Shown in pieces: positions 20,911 through 31,321 of a stretch of 64,000 bases of DNA (position 1 is its first letter; each line of letters opens with the position of its first letter). Source of the stretch: Cordylochernes scorpioides (taxonomy: Eukaryota > Arthropoda > Arachnida > Pseudoscorpiones > Chernetidae). Position numbers and translations under genes: made by a program. Under the pieces are notes generated by a model. It had not been told where the DNA came from. It made no database searches and saw nothing but the letters and a program-made list of their open reading frames with translations. The stretch is taken from assembly GCA_030710605.1 (NCBI GenBank), contig CP092863.1:122463453-122527452 (forward strand). The letters run 5' to 3'.

Positions 20911-21670
20911 ATATGGCGTTTTTTTTCAAAATTCCTATTTATCGAGATTTCATATTCGTCACTCTATATATATATATAACAACAGACGACTATAGACAAC
21001 ATTCAGGGGGGTAAGAAACATGGGGTGGTGTTCATCCAATCAGCAAAAGTCACGTGCCTTTCATCATAAACCAATCAGAAACCGATAAGCTTATTATGCA
21101 GACGAGAGTTTAAAATTCAAGTGGCGCCGTGAAAATTGTGTCTCCCCCTCTCACAACAAGGGTAGCGGCAGAATTTAACATTCTATACTGACGCCTCACT
21201 ACGGCAAGTTTGTAAATTACTTTATATTTTATCAGTGATAACATCTGACAACCCTGGTAGCATTTCATCTCCCCCCTCCCCCAATTATATTTGAGTTAGT
21301 AGCCATTTAAAAATATTAGGCACCAAATACTTTATTTGTCAAAATTTATACAATATTTGCATATTGCACATAATTGCATATATTCGTAATAGAGGCGAAT
21401 ATAATGTACATTGAATTGTAATATATGCAAATTGATCGATTATCAGTTATTTGCATAATGCAGAGTTATGAGCAGACGATATTTTGGTATACGCCTTAAG
21501 GGTTAAATAGTGTCCGTTTTATTCGCGCTTTGATTGGCTGATTGAAGTCACGTGACAATGAATCGGTTGGAACTGGTTAACTGTTCAACACCATGCGATC
21601 TTAATCAGCCAATTAGCGTTGAGTTTTAGCCAGAAAATCTTAATATTAAAACACACACCAATGCGATCAA
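20911..21670. other. Intergenic, nothing recognised
   Basis: Mixed composition, including CCAATCAG/GATTGGCTGA-like motifs near 21035 and 21530. No splice-bounded open frame found. Confidence 0.45.
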
Positions 21671-21671
21671 T

Positions 21672-21866
21672 CATGCGATCATGGACAAAACTTAAGGAAG
21701 TTGTACCTTTTAGCATGTATATCGGGATTGAGACAATAACTCTGAAAGATATTACAGTGACCTTTATTAAAGACACACGAGATAACCAATATACACTCAT
21801 GGACAAAACTTAAGGAAGTTGTACCTTTTAGCATGTATATCGGGATTGAGACAATAACTCAGAAAG
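21672..21866 (-). repeat. Satellite/MITE-B fragment, ~1.7 monomers
   Basis: Two consecutive minus-strand starts of the 118-bp monomer (CATGGACAAAACTTAAGG at about 21680 and 21797); the second is cut within ATAACTCAGAAAGG. Confidence 0.9.
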
Positions 21867-21869
21867 GTA

Positions 21870-22265
21870 CCAGGTAATCCAGACGGGTATGTAAATCGAT
21901 TGTAGATATGTAAATATGTTACACCCTTCTAGGGCGGAATAACAGGTAGACAAGGCGGGTATGTAAATCGGTTGTCTTCTTCCTTCTTATCTCCACTCAA
22001 TCATATTAAGGTGTCAAGCTTGTAAAGCTTGAGATTTTTGATGGTGTCTGCCGGGGAAGAGTAGAGCTCATCAATGGATGAGTCAATACAGTCAAAAATG
22101 TGTTTTGGGGTGAATCGGTAGTAGATATGTAAACACGTTACACACCACTAGAGTAGAATACCAGGTAGACCAGGCAGGTATGTGTAAATCGGTTTAGATA
22201 TGTAAATATGTTATACACCACTAGAGCAGAATACCAGGTAGACCAGGAGGAATATGTAAAATTTC
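21870..22265. repeat. Short tandem repeat (~75-85 bp) split by a 130-bp insert
   Basis: TAGATATGTAAATATGTTA and ACCAGGTAGACCAGG recur around 21890-21965, 22110-22190 and 22195-22255. A segment at 21980-22109 (R130) interrupts the array between AAATCGGTTGT and GAATCGGTAGT, which look like a diverged target duplication. Confidence 0.75.
21980..22109. repeat. R130 dispersed repeat, copy 1
   Basis: About 130 bp with GTCAAGCTTGTAAAGCTTGA, GGTGTCTGCCGGGGAAGAG and CATCAATGGATGAGTCAATA; the second copy is at 36648-36780 in the same orientation. Class unknown. Confidence 0.8.
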
Positions 22266-22539
22266 CATGCCAAGAGTAAACACGAAGTCCCAACAGGGTC
22301 CCGTCAAGAAATGACCCCACACATAATTACCCGGCCTCGCTAATTACCCGACTTGAGTTAATGAACGCCAATTAAAGCTGTCGATAATCATAATGGTTTA
22401 TGTCCATTTCCCGGTTCTCACCTGGTTGTCGCCTTGCCTTAAGTAGGCTTCCTACAGTCGTAGAACTGCTACGTTTTTATCGAGAAATTTCGTTATTTAG
22501 TCAAGAGTTTTTTAATCTTTTCAAATAAAACACATCTCC
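22266..22539. other. Intergenic, nothing recognised
   Basis: No repeat or coding signal. Confidence 0.4.
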
Positions 22540-22840
22540 CACTGTCCTTAAATGCTATGCATATATATAAAATCATCTAATACAATGGTAGAAATATAAA
22601 AAGTGTTATATTATAGATTAAACTGGTGAAACCGCTGGTAGGGTTCACAACTGATGAGCCAGGCCCTCCTAATATATTAATCATTGCAGTCTGCTTTTCA
22701 CATGTGTAGACATGTGGTGCACTTAAAATAAAAGCATTCGCTAACTACCCACCATGATTATCATGGCCTGTACCACATGTACCAGGAATAATTAAACAAA
22801 TCATTGCAGTAGGAGAGATAATTTTGTCTGAAAAGAAATA
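22540..22840 (+). repeat. Family M copy interrupted by a SINE
   Basis: CCCACTGTCCTTAAATGC on the left, core AACTGGTGAAACCGCTGG and ACTGATGAGCCAGGCCC, then TCATTGCAGT at 22681; the M sequence resumes at 22799 with TCATTGCAGTAGGAGAG. Confidence 0.75.
22691..22798 (+). mobile_element. tRNA-derived SINE (S3), 5' truncated, with target duplication
   Basis: 3' half of the SINE: CTTTTCACATGTGTAGACAT, CCATGATTATCATGG, an A-rich end. AATCATTGCAGT flanks it directly (22679-22690 and 22799-22810), a 12-bp target-site duplication inside an M copy. Confidence 0.85.
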
Positions 22841-23035
22841 TTCGTGATTTAATAGTGACATTTAGTTAAAATAGATGGCACGCCTTGTGTTCAACCATAT
22901 TTCTTTGTTGTGGTTTAAAGCTTGTTGAGTGAGATGTCTGTAAAGCAACAATCTACCAATCGAATATGGAAATAAGGAAGAATATATATATATATATGTT
23001 ATATTAAAATATTATTCTATTCAAAATTATATTTC

Positions 23036-23330
23036 ATAGATCCAAATACTCTGTTAAATCGACCGCCAGAAGTCACTCTTCCCCTATAAAAACTCATTGT
23101 TGTTTTATCCCGTTGGCCGGCTCAAATCTTTTGTACATTATGTAAATAATATTTTGTTTTCCTTGTTCTACTCGCCTTAAGCCAGGCAGTACTTTAAGCA
23201 AATTATGTTTTTTTTTATATAGTCTTTAAGTTCAATTAAAGAAATCACTAATCAAAACTCTTTTAAATATTTTTGCCACGACTGCATTACCATAATCCTC
23301 AACATGATCTAAATTCAAGCAAAAAATCTC
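23036..23330 (+). repeat. Dispersed repeat family F7
   Basis: TCTGTTAAATCGACCGCC, CACTCTTCCCCTATAAAA, GGCCGGCTCAAATC, CTCGCCTTAAGCCAGGCAG. Same blocks and order as at 8945. Confidence 0.75.
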
Positions 23331-23424
23331 ATTTGTTTTTATAACATATATATATAAATATTGTCACAAAGTATTTATTAATTTCATTATTTTTATTAAC
23401 AGAGTGGTCATTTTTATGTTTATA

Positions 23425-23535
23425 CTAGCCGAATGACCCGGGCAACGTCCGGGTTTTACTCGATTAAATGCTTTTATTCAAATACTATTCGTTACAATTA
23501 TAAATTGGCGCCGTGGATGTCATTCTTGTATAATA
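23425..23535 (-). mobile_element. Helitron 3'-terminal fragment (minus strand)
   Basis: CTAG at 23425-23428 next to A (T on the minus strand), hairpin CCCGG..CCGGG region, then TTACAATTATAAATTGGCG. 5' end missing. Confidence 0.7.
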
Positions 23536-23568
23536 TATAAATGAGTTTTTAAAATTGTAAAAAAAAAA

Positions 23569-23639
23569 TGCATCGGCCGGGAATCGAAACCGGGCCGCCC
23601 GCGTGGCAGGCGAGCATTCTACCACTGAACCACCGATGG
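23569..23639 (-). tRNA. tRNA-Gly (GCC)
   Basis: Read on the minus strand this is a 71-nt metazoan tRNA-Gly: D-arm GTGGTTCAGTGGTAGAAT, anticodon loop CT-GCC-AC with a five-pair stem, T-arm with GGTTTCGATTCCC, acceptor 3' strand CCGATGC plus discriminator A. No intron. An uninterrupted T run (A run on the plus strand, 23561-23568) follows the 3' end and would stop RNA polymerase III. One oddity: position 1 is C where G is expected, so it faces C72 and the first acceptor pair is lost. It could be a functional gene with a weakened end or a young pseudogene. It stands alone beside a Helitron fragment. Confidence 0.9.
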
Positions 23640-23753
23640 TTATGAGAAATGGTTATATTTGGATATTTATTCCATTCACAAAAGCAAACGGTGACAGAAT
23701 TGATTAAGAAAGAATTGATTATGACGCTGATAACTGTATATATTAATTTTGCT

Positions 23754-23880
23754 ACTCTGTAAATTTACCTCGTGGCTTATATTTTGTTTACCATATAAAG
23801 TTTGTTCTTGCCTGAAATAAAATTGTTGTCTTATCCCGAAGTTGGTCTTCCTTAATTTTCCACGTGGCAATATATAGGTC
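23754..23880 (+). repeat. Dispersed repeat family F8
   Basis: AGTTTGTTCTTGCCTGAAAT, GAAGTTGGTCTTCC, AATTTTCCACGTGGCAATAT. Copies at about 30720-30900 (plus) and 44460-44640 (minus). Class unknown. Confidence 0.7.
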
Positions 23881-23999
23881 GCCTCTGCCGTCAAAATTGA
23901 CCTTAAAACTAACCGCCATTAATAGGTATAGTGTATAGGGTTATGATAAACATATAAAATAACAGATAAACTGACCTTTTCTTTGAAATTTAACTGATA

Positions 24000-24935
24000 T
24001 TTATTTAATTTGCAAAAATTCGTAAATTTTCTGATATTTTTTTCACATCAAGCAATGACGAATACTAGCCGAAATGTCCAAGGAGTATGAACAAGGTGTT
24101 ATATAGTATATAGGGATATAAATATGTATTTAAAAAATAACATAAACTGTCCTCTCTTAAATTTTAAAACTGGTATATATTCATTTTGCATAAAATCGTG
24201 AATATTTTTTTTTTCACATCAAGCAATGACGAATACTAGCCGAAATTACCAAGAGGTGTTAATAGGTATTTATTGTATAAGGGTATAAAAATTATTTTAT
24301 AAAATAACAATAAAAACTCTATTATTTAATTTTAACACTGGCATATATTCAATTTTGCATATAATAGTGATTTTTTTTCATATCAAGTAATGACGAATAC
24401 TAGCCGAAATTATCAAGAGGTATTAAAAGGGCTTTATTGTATAAGGGTATAACAAATTATTTTATAAAATAACATTAAAACTCTATTATTTAATTTTAAC
24501 ACTGGCATATATTCAATTTTGCATATAATCGTGAATTTTTTTTTTCATATCAAGTAATGACGAATACTAGCTGAAATTGTCAGGAGGTATTAAAAGGGCT
24601 TTATTGTATAAGGGTATAAAAAATTATTTTATAAAAAAGCATTTAAAAACTCTATTATTTAATTTTAACACTGACATATATTCAATTTTGCATATAATCG
24701 TGAATTTTTTTCATAACAAGTAATGACGAATACTAGCCGAAATTTTCAAGATATATAGGAATGGATTTAATTGTATTTAGGTATAAAAATATAATAAATA
24801 ACAATTAAAAAATTGTCTTTCCTTTAATTTTAACACTGGCATATATTCAATTTTGCATATAATCGTGAATTTATTTTTCATACCAAGCAATGACGAATAC
24901 TAGCCGAAATTGCCAAGAGAGGACAGGATTTATTT
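24000..24935. repeat. Tandem array, ~167-bp unit, 6 copies
   Basis: ATGACGAATACTAGCCGAAA recurs at 24056, 24226, 24390, 24558, 24723 and 24890 (spacing 164-170). Other unit blocks: ACTGGCATATATTCAATTTT and TTGCATATAATCGTGAAT. The ACTAGCCGAA string equals the first bases of the minus-strand Helitron ends at 1384, 9684 and 23425, so the array may derive from Helitron ends. Confidence 0.92.
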
Positions 24936-25527
24936 ACATATAAGGGACGAGTATGCACTCGATCAAGACACAGGAGTTAGGCCTACCTAGGGATTATCTA
25001 TCACAGATTTCAATTTAAAAGCTGTGCGTACAGACCCGCCATCGAACGTTCTTTAATTATCCGTCCCTAATACGTCCTTCGCGTGCTCGTCTGCTCACAA
25101 ATTAACCCCACAACAATCGTTTGCTCGAATAAAAAAAGAAGCCTGTTGGTCTCGGTACTTTATCATCATATTTTGTTGGGGTGGCCATACATTTGTGCAC
25201 TCCACCTACCGGCTATTTTTGGAAAATAGCCAACTTTCTCTTTCTTTTTTGGTGTTTTATTTCTTTAAAAATTTTCCATCTTTGAGATTTTGGTCTAAAA
25301 GTAAAACTTTTCGTTTTATTTTTATTTTTGTCAGAATGCTAATATTTACGAATAATTTATCTTAATACGGTTTAGATATTGTGTTACTTTGCGGGAAAAT
25401 TATATTAGAATGAATGAAAAATTTCCCCAGCCTTACTTTTTAAACAACAAATATGTACAAAGGTAACTGAATTTTCTCAATAATATGTAGAAAAATAGTT
25501 ATCTTATTTTTATAATAAAAACGATAC
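24936..25527. other. Intergenic, nothing assigned
   Basis: 25020-25210 is more GC-rich and contains AATAAA-like and CTGTTGGTCTCGG stretches that could be the end of an LTR, but I see no partner LTR or primer-binding site. Confidence 0.4.
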
Positions 25528-25622
25528 AATAACTAACATTACTATAAAGGACAACACCTAGTTACAGAGTCAAATTGTCCTTCAGAGAGAGGTGTCCTCT
25601 TACTGGAGTATTATTCTACTGT
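25528..25622 (+). repeat. Single pogo-like MITE unit
   Basis: AAAGGACAACACCTAGTTAC, AGAGTCAAATTGTCC, AGAGAGGTGTCCTCTTACTG: one unit of the array that is tandemly repeated at 43112-44160. Confidence 0.85.
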
Positions 25623-25632
25623 ATCTACACTT

Positions 25633-27264
25633 ATAAATAAAAACTTAAGTAAATGGAAAGTATTTGATGTCACCGGTCGTCTGTTTTTTATTATATATTT
25701 TTTTAAGGAGACAGAGGCTGTTCACACTTGGTTACCTCGTGTGTCTTCAATAAATGTCACTGTAATATCTTTTAGAGTTATTGTCTCAATCCCGATATAC
25801 ATGCTGAAAGGTACAACTTCCTTAAGTTTTGTTCATGAGTGTATATTAGTTATTTCGTGTGTCTTCAATAAAGGTCACTGTAACATCTTTCAGAGTTATT
25901 GTCTCAATCCCTATATACATGCTGAAAGGTATAACTTCCTTAAGTTTTGTCCATGAGTGCATATTGGTTATCTCGTGTGTCTTTAATAAAGGTCACTGTA
26001 ATATCTTTCAGAGTTATTGTCTCAATCCTGATATACATGGTAAAAGGTACAACTTCCTTAAGTTTTGTCCATGAGTGTATATTGGTTATCTCGTATGTCT
26101 TCAATAAAGGTCACTGTAATATCTTTCAGAGTTATTGTCTCAATCCTGATATATATGCTGAAAGTTACAACTTCCTTAAGTTTTGTCCATGAGTGTATAT
26201 TAGTTATTTCGTGTGTCTTCAATAAAGGTCACTGTAACATCTTTCAGAGTTATTGTCTCAATCCCTATATACATGCTGAAAGGTATAACTTCCTTAAGTT
26301 TTGTCCATGAGTGCATATTGGTTATCTCGTGTGTCTTTAATAAAGGTCACTGTAATATCTTTCAGAGTTATTGTCTCAATCCCGATATACATGCTGAAAG
26401 GTATAACTTCCTTAAGTTTTGTCCATGAGTGTATATTGGTTATATCGTGTGTCTTCAATAAAGGTCACTGTAATATCTTTCAGAGTTATTGTCTCAATCC
26501 TGATATATATGGTAAAAGGTACAACTTCCTTAAGTTTTGTCCATGAGTGTATATTGGTTATCTCGTGTGTCTTCAATAAAGGTCACTGTAATATCTTTCA
26601 GAGTTATTGTCTCAATCCCGATATACATGCTGAAAGGTAAAACTTCCTTAAGTTTTGTCCATGAGTGTATATTGATTATCTCGTGTGTCTTCAATAAAGG
26701 TCACTGTAATATCTTTCAGAGTTATTGTCTCAATCCCGATATACATGCTGAAAGGTAAAACTTCCTTAAGTTTTGTCCATGAGTGTATATTGATTATCTC
26801 GTGTGTCTTCAATAAAGGTCACTGTAATATCTTTCAGAGTTATTGTCTCAATCCCTATATACATGCTGAAAGATACAACTTCCTTAAGTGTTGTCCATGA
26901 GTTTATATTGGTTATCTCGCGTGTCTTCAATGAAGGTCACTGTAATATCTTTCAGAGTTATTGTCTCAATCCCTATATACATGCTGAAAGATACAACTTC
27001 CTTAAGTTTTGTCCATGAGTGTATATTGGTTATCTCGTGTGTCTTCAATAAAGGTCACTGTAATATCTTTCAGAGTTATTGTCTCAATCCCTATATACAT
27101 GCTGAAAGATACAACTTCCTTAAGTGTTGTCCATGAGTTTATATTGGTTATCTCGCGTGTCTTCAATGAAGGTCACTGTAATATCTTTCAGAGTTATTGT
27201 CTCAATCCCGATATACATGCTGAAAGGTACAGCCTCTTCAAAATTTGTCTTCATCAGTGCAGTG
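25633..27264 (+). repeat. 118-bp satellite array 1 (13 monomers) inside an expanded MITE-B
   Basis: The left edge is the MITE-B left end (AACTTAAGTAAATGGAAAG, GGTCGTCTG, T run, GGAGACAGAGGCTGTTCACA). TCTTCAATAAAGGTCACTGT then recurs every 118 bp from 25744 to 27160 (13 starts), and the array closes with a decayed MITE-B right end. Units 118 x 3 bp apart are most alike near 25859/26213, and two bp-identical variants near 26830 and 27066 are 236 bp apart, showing local multimer duplication. Overlapping ~81-residue open frames are a by-product of the period. Confidence 0.95.
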
Positions 27265-27438
27265 TATGTGTGCAAAATATCAAATTATTTTTGTATTTTA
27301 TCTAATAACACATATATATATCAAGAATAATCATGATATAATATATTCCCCATATAACCATTACAATTCACACTATGCTATTTTTAACCCTACACAAAAT
27401 ATATTATTTATTATTTATATTTATAATTATATGTAATT

Positions 27439-27640
27439 CTACTGTCCTCAAAGCTTATGTCCATAGTTCATCTAAAATACCCATTCCAAGAGTCAAGCAT
27501 CAGTATCACTATAAAAGGAAGTTCCAAAAATTCAATATAACAGCGGTATGGAAGATTAAACTAGCGAAACCGCTAGGAGGGTTCACCACTGATGAGCCAG
27601 GCCCTCCCATTAATTTTTCCATTGCAGTAAGGACAGTAGA
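27439..27640 (+). repeat. Family M element, complete, 202 bp
   Basis: Terminal TCTACTGTCC and GGACAGTAGA; inside CAAGCATCAGTATCAC, AGCGGTATGGAAGATTAAAC, GCGAAACCGCTAGGAGGG, ACTGATGAGCCAGGCCCTCC, CCATTGCAGTAAGG. Nearly identical to 56669-56870. No coding capacity. Confidence 0.85.
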
Positions 27641-28540
27641 AATTATTTTATTTTAAAAGGTTAATAATAGTTTCGAATTTTGACAAAATCTATTTAGTAT
27701 ATTAAAATTTCAGTGACACGTGTTGGAAGTTATTCTATTCCTAAACTATCTCAAGATATTTCATATTTATCGAGAGAAGAGAGGGTTTTTTATAAAAAAA
27801 TAAACTTATATATAAAGAGAAGAATAAAAAAAAAGATCTCAAACTCGCATCCTTCACCCTTCAAGCGTTGAAAAACCCGGCGGTTTGGAAAAAGTTGTTA
27901 TTTTTCCCTCCAAGTTTATATCTTTCAAGTTTAAAAGGTCCTTTTTTTGAAAGAAGGAAGCTACAGCCATTAAACTTAAGCTGCTGAGGTAAGTTTGTAA
28001 TTGTCGTCGCGCGCACAACCTTTTTTTTTTTTCCAAAGATGAAAACAGTAAGTAAAAATCGTTTGATATAATAAAAAAAAAAATTAACGAACAAAGTGGT
28101 TTAAAGAATTAATATTTCTTTATTTTAAGAAAAATAATATAAAAAAAAGATGTGTTTGCTGGTTGTAATTGAGGAGGATTCTAATTTGCACATACGGTGA
28201 AATTTTTCACGGTACGGTTGGGTAGGCGTCTGGAGCAGACATTAGTGTGTCTCTGGTCAAATTGATTTATTTTTTTTTTTATTCATAGAATATTTCGATC
28301 TCTGAAAATTTTGGTCTGTGAGGAATCTCATCTTTCCCACATTAATACATGTATAAATACAATTATATTTGCATAAATACTTGTGTTATATTCATGATTC
28401 TTTTTTGTTATAAAATGAAAGGTTTCAAGTGATAATCGCTCTTCAACGGGCTTAATTAAAATATCGACTATATATATTTTTTACAAAATGAAAATTTCTG
28501 GTCAACTGGTTCAACTCAGCAATCAAAAGCTTTGCACTAG
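27641..28540. other. Intergenic, nothing recognised
   Basis: AT-rich; the 60-77-residue frames at 27854-28094 on the minus strand are low-complexity. Confidence 0.45.
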
Positions 28541-29090
28541 TCCATACTAGTGAGCTGGACTCCCCGGGTAGTTGGTGCTTTGCGCTCCCTGGGTTATAAA
28601 TACATCTCTCTCTCTATCCGGAGCGATATACTGTTCTCTACCAACTCCCAACCCGCCCAGAAGTCCTCCTCTACGTGGGGAGAAGCAACACAAGTAAGGG
28701 ACTGCCCTGTAGTACGGTGTCGTGAGCCGCTACGGTAACTGTGAACAGGGAACTCTGAAATGTGGCTGACTAACGGGGCAATGGCACACCTATTCCATGG
28801 AGCAGATTGAGAATTTGACAATAAAAACATTTTATAGCATATATAGCAGATGGACAAGACACCACCAACTCCCTCGTCCCGCTGTGGGTTGAAACGACGA
28901 GAGAAACTTGTAGAAAATCTGAAGTCGGGTCTATCCAATCAACAAGCAGCTGTAGTGTAAAGTGATCCAGTAAATAAACACGTGACTTACAGTATAAGTA
29001 AATGAGGGAAGACAACAAAAAGTTACAGTAATTGTGTTTCTTCCGCCCAATTAACATCTTAATTCAGGTTACATCGTTCCCTTCTTCTAG
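28541..29090. other. GC-richer unique segment; weak promoter/first-exon candidate
   Basis: One of the few non-repetitive, near-balanced segments. On the plus strand TATAAATAC (28593-28601) is followed by a CT-rich run and, about 100 bp later, by AACACAAGTAAGG, which could be a 5' splice site. That could be a first exon, for example an upstream exon of the K2P gene, but there is no coding or expression evidence. The 114-residue minus-strand frame (28594-28938) has no recognisable family. Confidence 0.25.
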
Positions 29091-29185
29091 GGGGGAATGG
29101 AATTAATGATGTTTATTGGGGGTGAGTTAGTGTGTTGTGTGTTTTGGGGAAATGGAATTAGTGATGTTATGGCTGAGGTAATTTA

Positions 29186-29207
29186 TCTATATATATATAA
29201 AAATGAA

Positions 29208-29242
<35 letters not shown>

Positions 29243-30101
29243 GTGTGTGTGTGTCCTCTATGGATTCAAAAACCATACATCCAATCGCCGTGAAATTTTG
29301 GGATATTATGAGGTGTATCCCCGGAAAAGTTTACGAAAAAAAATTTCTTGAATATCTTGAATATCCTTAGAGTTATTTGCAGATTTGTATATTTAACTCG
29401 CAAGCAGCCCTACCATTGAGACGGAGATAGGCTTAGTTTGCTGCTCCTGATGACCTTGGGTCATCGTGTGAGTCACAGCATGATGCTACAAAAACACTCT
29501 CTCTGGGGATTTTACAGCGTCGACAACCTGTAAGATTGCCTCTCTCATATATTATACTTTAAACATCTGCTTAATTAAAGCATTTTTCATTTGAAAGAGA
29601 CTGCTCTCTTAACCCCCTTTAGACAACATTAAATGATATCCCGTGTCGATGATTTTGTAATGTATAGAATTAGGAAAGACAAAATTCAGGATGACACGGC
29701 TCACAGGGAACGGTAAAAATGTTCACTTTATCGAGGAAATACAAAATTCGGGATGACACGGCACACAGGGACCGGGAAAAAATGATCACCTTATCGAGAG
29801 ATTCACGACCATGATTTTATTCAACTTATCGAGTATTTTTCAAGGGACCGGGAAAATATGTTCACTAGATAAAACGATTAATTTGTAATATAGAAAATTA
29901 GGAAATACAAAATTCAGGATGACACGGCACAAGGGACCGGGAAAGAATGATCACTTTATCGAGAGATTCAAATTTACGAGTTTCAAATCATCAAAATATA
30001 TCTTACTTTTTTATATGTTTATAGAGAATTGTTTTAACAAATGTTCGTTATACAAACCTTTACTCGGGTAAAACCCGGGCGAAGCCGGGCACATCCGCTA
30101 G
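29186..30101 (+). mobile_element. Non-autonomous Helitron, complete, 916 bp
   Basis: 5' end TCTATATATATAAAAATGAA directly after A, a typical Helitron start, then a (TCTG)n/(TG)n tract (about 29209-29254). 3' end: hairpin CCCGGGCGAAGCCGGG, spacer ACATCCG, CTAG directly before T. No target-site duplication. Internally a block with GGATGACACGGC and GGGACCGGGAAA is repeated three or four times between 29640 and 29960. No Rep/helicase ORF. Confidence 0.88.
29209..29254 (+). repeat. (TCTG)n / (TG)n microsatellite in the Helitron 5' end
   Basis: Tetranucleotide TCTG repeats grading into TG repeats; a known site of microsatellite growth near Helitron 5' ends. Confidence 0.95.
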
Positions 30102-30223
30102 TTTATAAATAAATATAATTCATTTCTAATAGTCGAGTGTGTGCAAATTTCCTTTATTTTTGACCTAAATAAGTTTTTATATGCAAATAGTAAAAAATAA
30201 TCGCTACCTAAGAGTCAAGTATA
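30102..30223. other. Short spacer
   Basis: AT-rich spacer between Helitron and MITE-B; nothing recognised. Confidence 0.4.
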
Positions 30224-30435
30224 CATTCATGAACAAATCTTAAGAAAGTGGAAAGTCTTTGATGTCGGCGGTCGTCTATTTTTTTTTTCTTTTTTCAAGG
30301 AGACAAGCAATTTTGTTCACACTTGGTAATCTCGTGTGTCTTCAATAAAGGTCACTGTAATATCTTTCAATGTTTTTGTCTGAATTCCGATATACATGCT
30401 GAAAGGTACAACTTCCTTAAGTTTTGTCTATGAGT
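30224..30435. mobile_element. MITE-B, single copy
   Basis: Left end ATTCATGAACAAATCTTAAG after TA; GGAAAGTCTTTGATGTCGGC, a T run, GGAGACAAGC, then the region homologous to the 118-bp monomer exactly once, and the right end CTTAAGTTTTGTCTATGAGT before TA. Decayed relative to 39289-39496. Confidence 0.85.
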
Positions 30436-30719
30436 TAAATTTCTGTATGATTCTGAGGTTTGTCTTTTTTAATTTTCTAATTTACAATATTTTAACTAAG
30501 AAGCCAAAATTATAATTGAAATGTTTTTCACTGATTCACATTTCAAGGAGTTAACTCGTGTGGTGTTTAAAATACATGTATATAATTATAATACATTTTT
30601 TTATGTATCAGAAAAATATGTTTAATATAGACACGTTTCACTTGATAATATGCTTTAAAAACATTAATTCTTAAGATCTATCCGTGTTGTAAGCTAAAAA
30701 ATATTTTGCACAATTTTGT

Positions 30720-31130
30720 AACAAAGTATTTATTATTTTATTAGCAGAGTATTATTTTTTATGTTTATATTTTGCTATACTCTGTACACTTCCCTCATTT
30801 GCTTATCTATTGTTTATCATTCATAGTTTGTTCTTGCCTGAAATAAATTGTTGTCTCATCTCGAAGTTGGTCTTCCCTAATTTTCCACGTGACAATATAT
30901 CAATCAGTAGATTTGCAAAAGGTTTCTTTATTAATCTATACAGTGGTAGGCTTTCAAACCATAGCTTATTCCCAGGCCAATTGTTTCTAAATTTCATATC
31001 ACCTGAGAATGATCTAACGTTTGAAAGCTTGCCATTGTAGATTAATAAAATTATTACAAATCCTCTTATCTGTATACAGAGGTTATATTTCTGCAAAGTT
31101 ATCCTTAAAGAAACTTGAATAAAAATCAAT
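30720..31130. repeat. F8 copy followed by a decayed F5-like inverted pair
   Basis: 30720-30900 matches F8 (GTTTGTTCTTGCCTGAAAT, GAAGTTGGTCTTCC, TTTTCCACGTGACAATAT). 30905-31120 contains mirror-image blocks (TTTATTAATCTATACAG and TGTAGATTAATAAAAT; GGCTTTCAAACC and GTTTGAAAGC), suggesting an old F5-type palindrome. Confidence 0.55.
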
Positions 31131-31274
31131 TTTAAAAGTGAATCAAATTTATTTAATGGATTTACAATGAATTTCTTGAACTCTCAGAGAAATACTGACA
31201 ATATGTAAATATTTTAGTATCTACGCTGTTAATTTACCAAAGACAATAAGTTCTCGGAGAAATTTTACACTTAC
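31131..31274. other. Intergenic or intronic, nothing recognised
   Basis: Nothing visible apart from the neighbouring splice-bounded candidate exon. Confidence 0.4.
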
Positions 31275-31321
31275 CTGGTGGCAGAGCCCTGTTTGGTGAC
31301 TTGATCCTTCCATTGGGGCAT
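31275..31321 (-). other. Candidate 47-nt exon on the minus strand
   Basis: On the minus strand a pyrimidine-rich tract CATCTCTCTGTGTTTTGCAG is followed by 47 nt of balanced composition and then a perfect donor GTAAGT. Both splice signals are consensus and the composition contrasts with the AT-rich surroundings. All three frames are open over so short a stretch: one reads MPQWKDQVTKQGSATR, another CPNGRIKSPNRALPP. I recognise neither, so the gene is unknown. If real, it belongs to a minus-strand gene with long introns, opposite in direction to the K2P exon 4 kb away. It could also be a chance match. Confidence 0.4.

Noticed and set aside
25020-25215. Possible LTR end (AATAAA-like signal, then CTGTTGGTCTCGGTAC).
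   Set aside because: No second LTR, no primer-binding site and no gag/pol trace; not enough to call.
27555-27610. Family M core as a permuted hammerhead: TGGC-GAAA, ACC/GGT, CTGATGA-GCCA.
   Set aside because: Only about five bases lie between the would-be cleavage site and CTGATGA, so stem I cannot form, and the diverged copy at 46642 changes GAAAC to GAGAC without compensation.
28594-28938. 114-residue minus-strand open frame in the GC-richer segment.
   Set aside because: No recognisable domain, no splice signals bounding it, and overlapping frames are equally long; left as unassigned.
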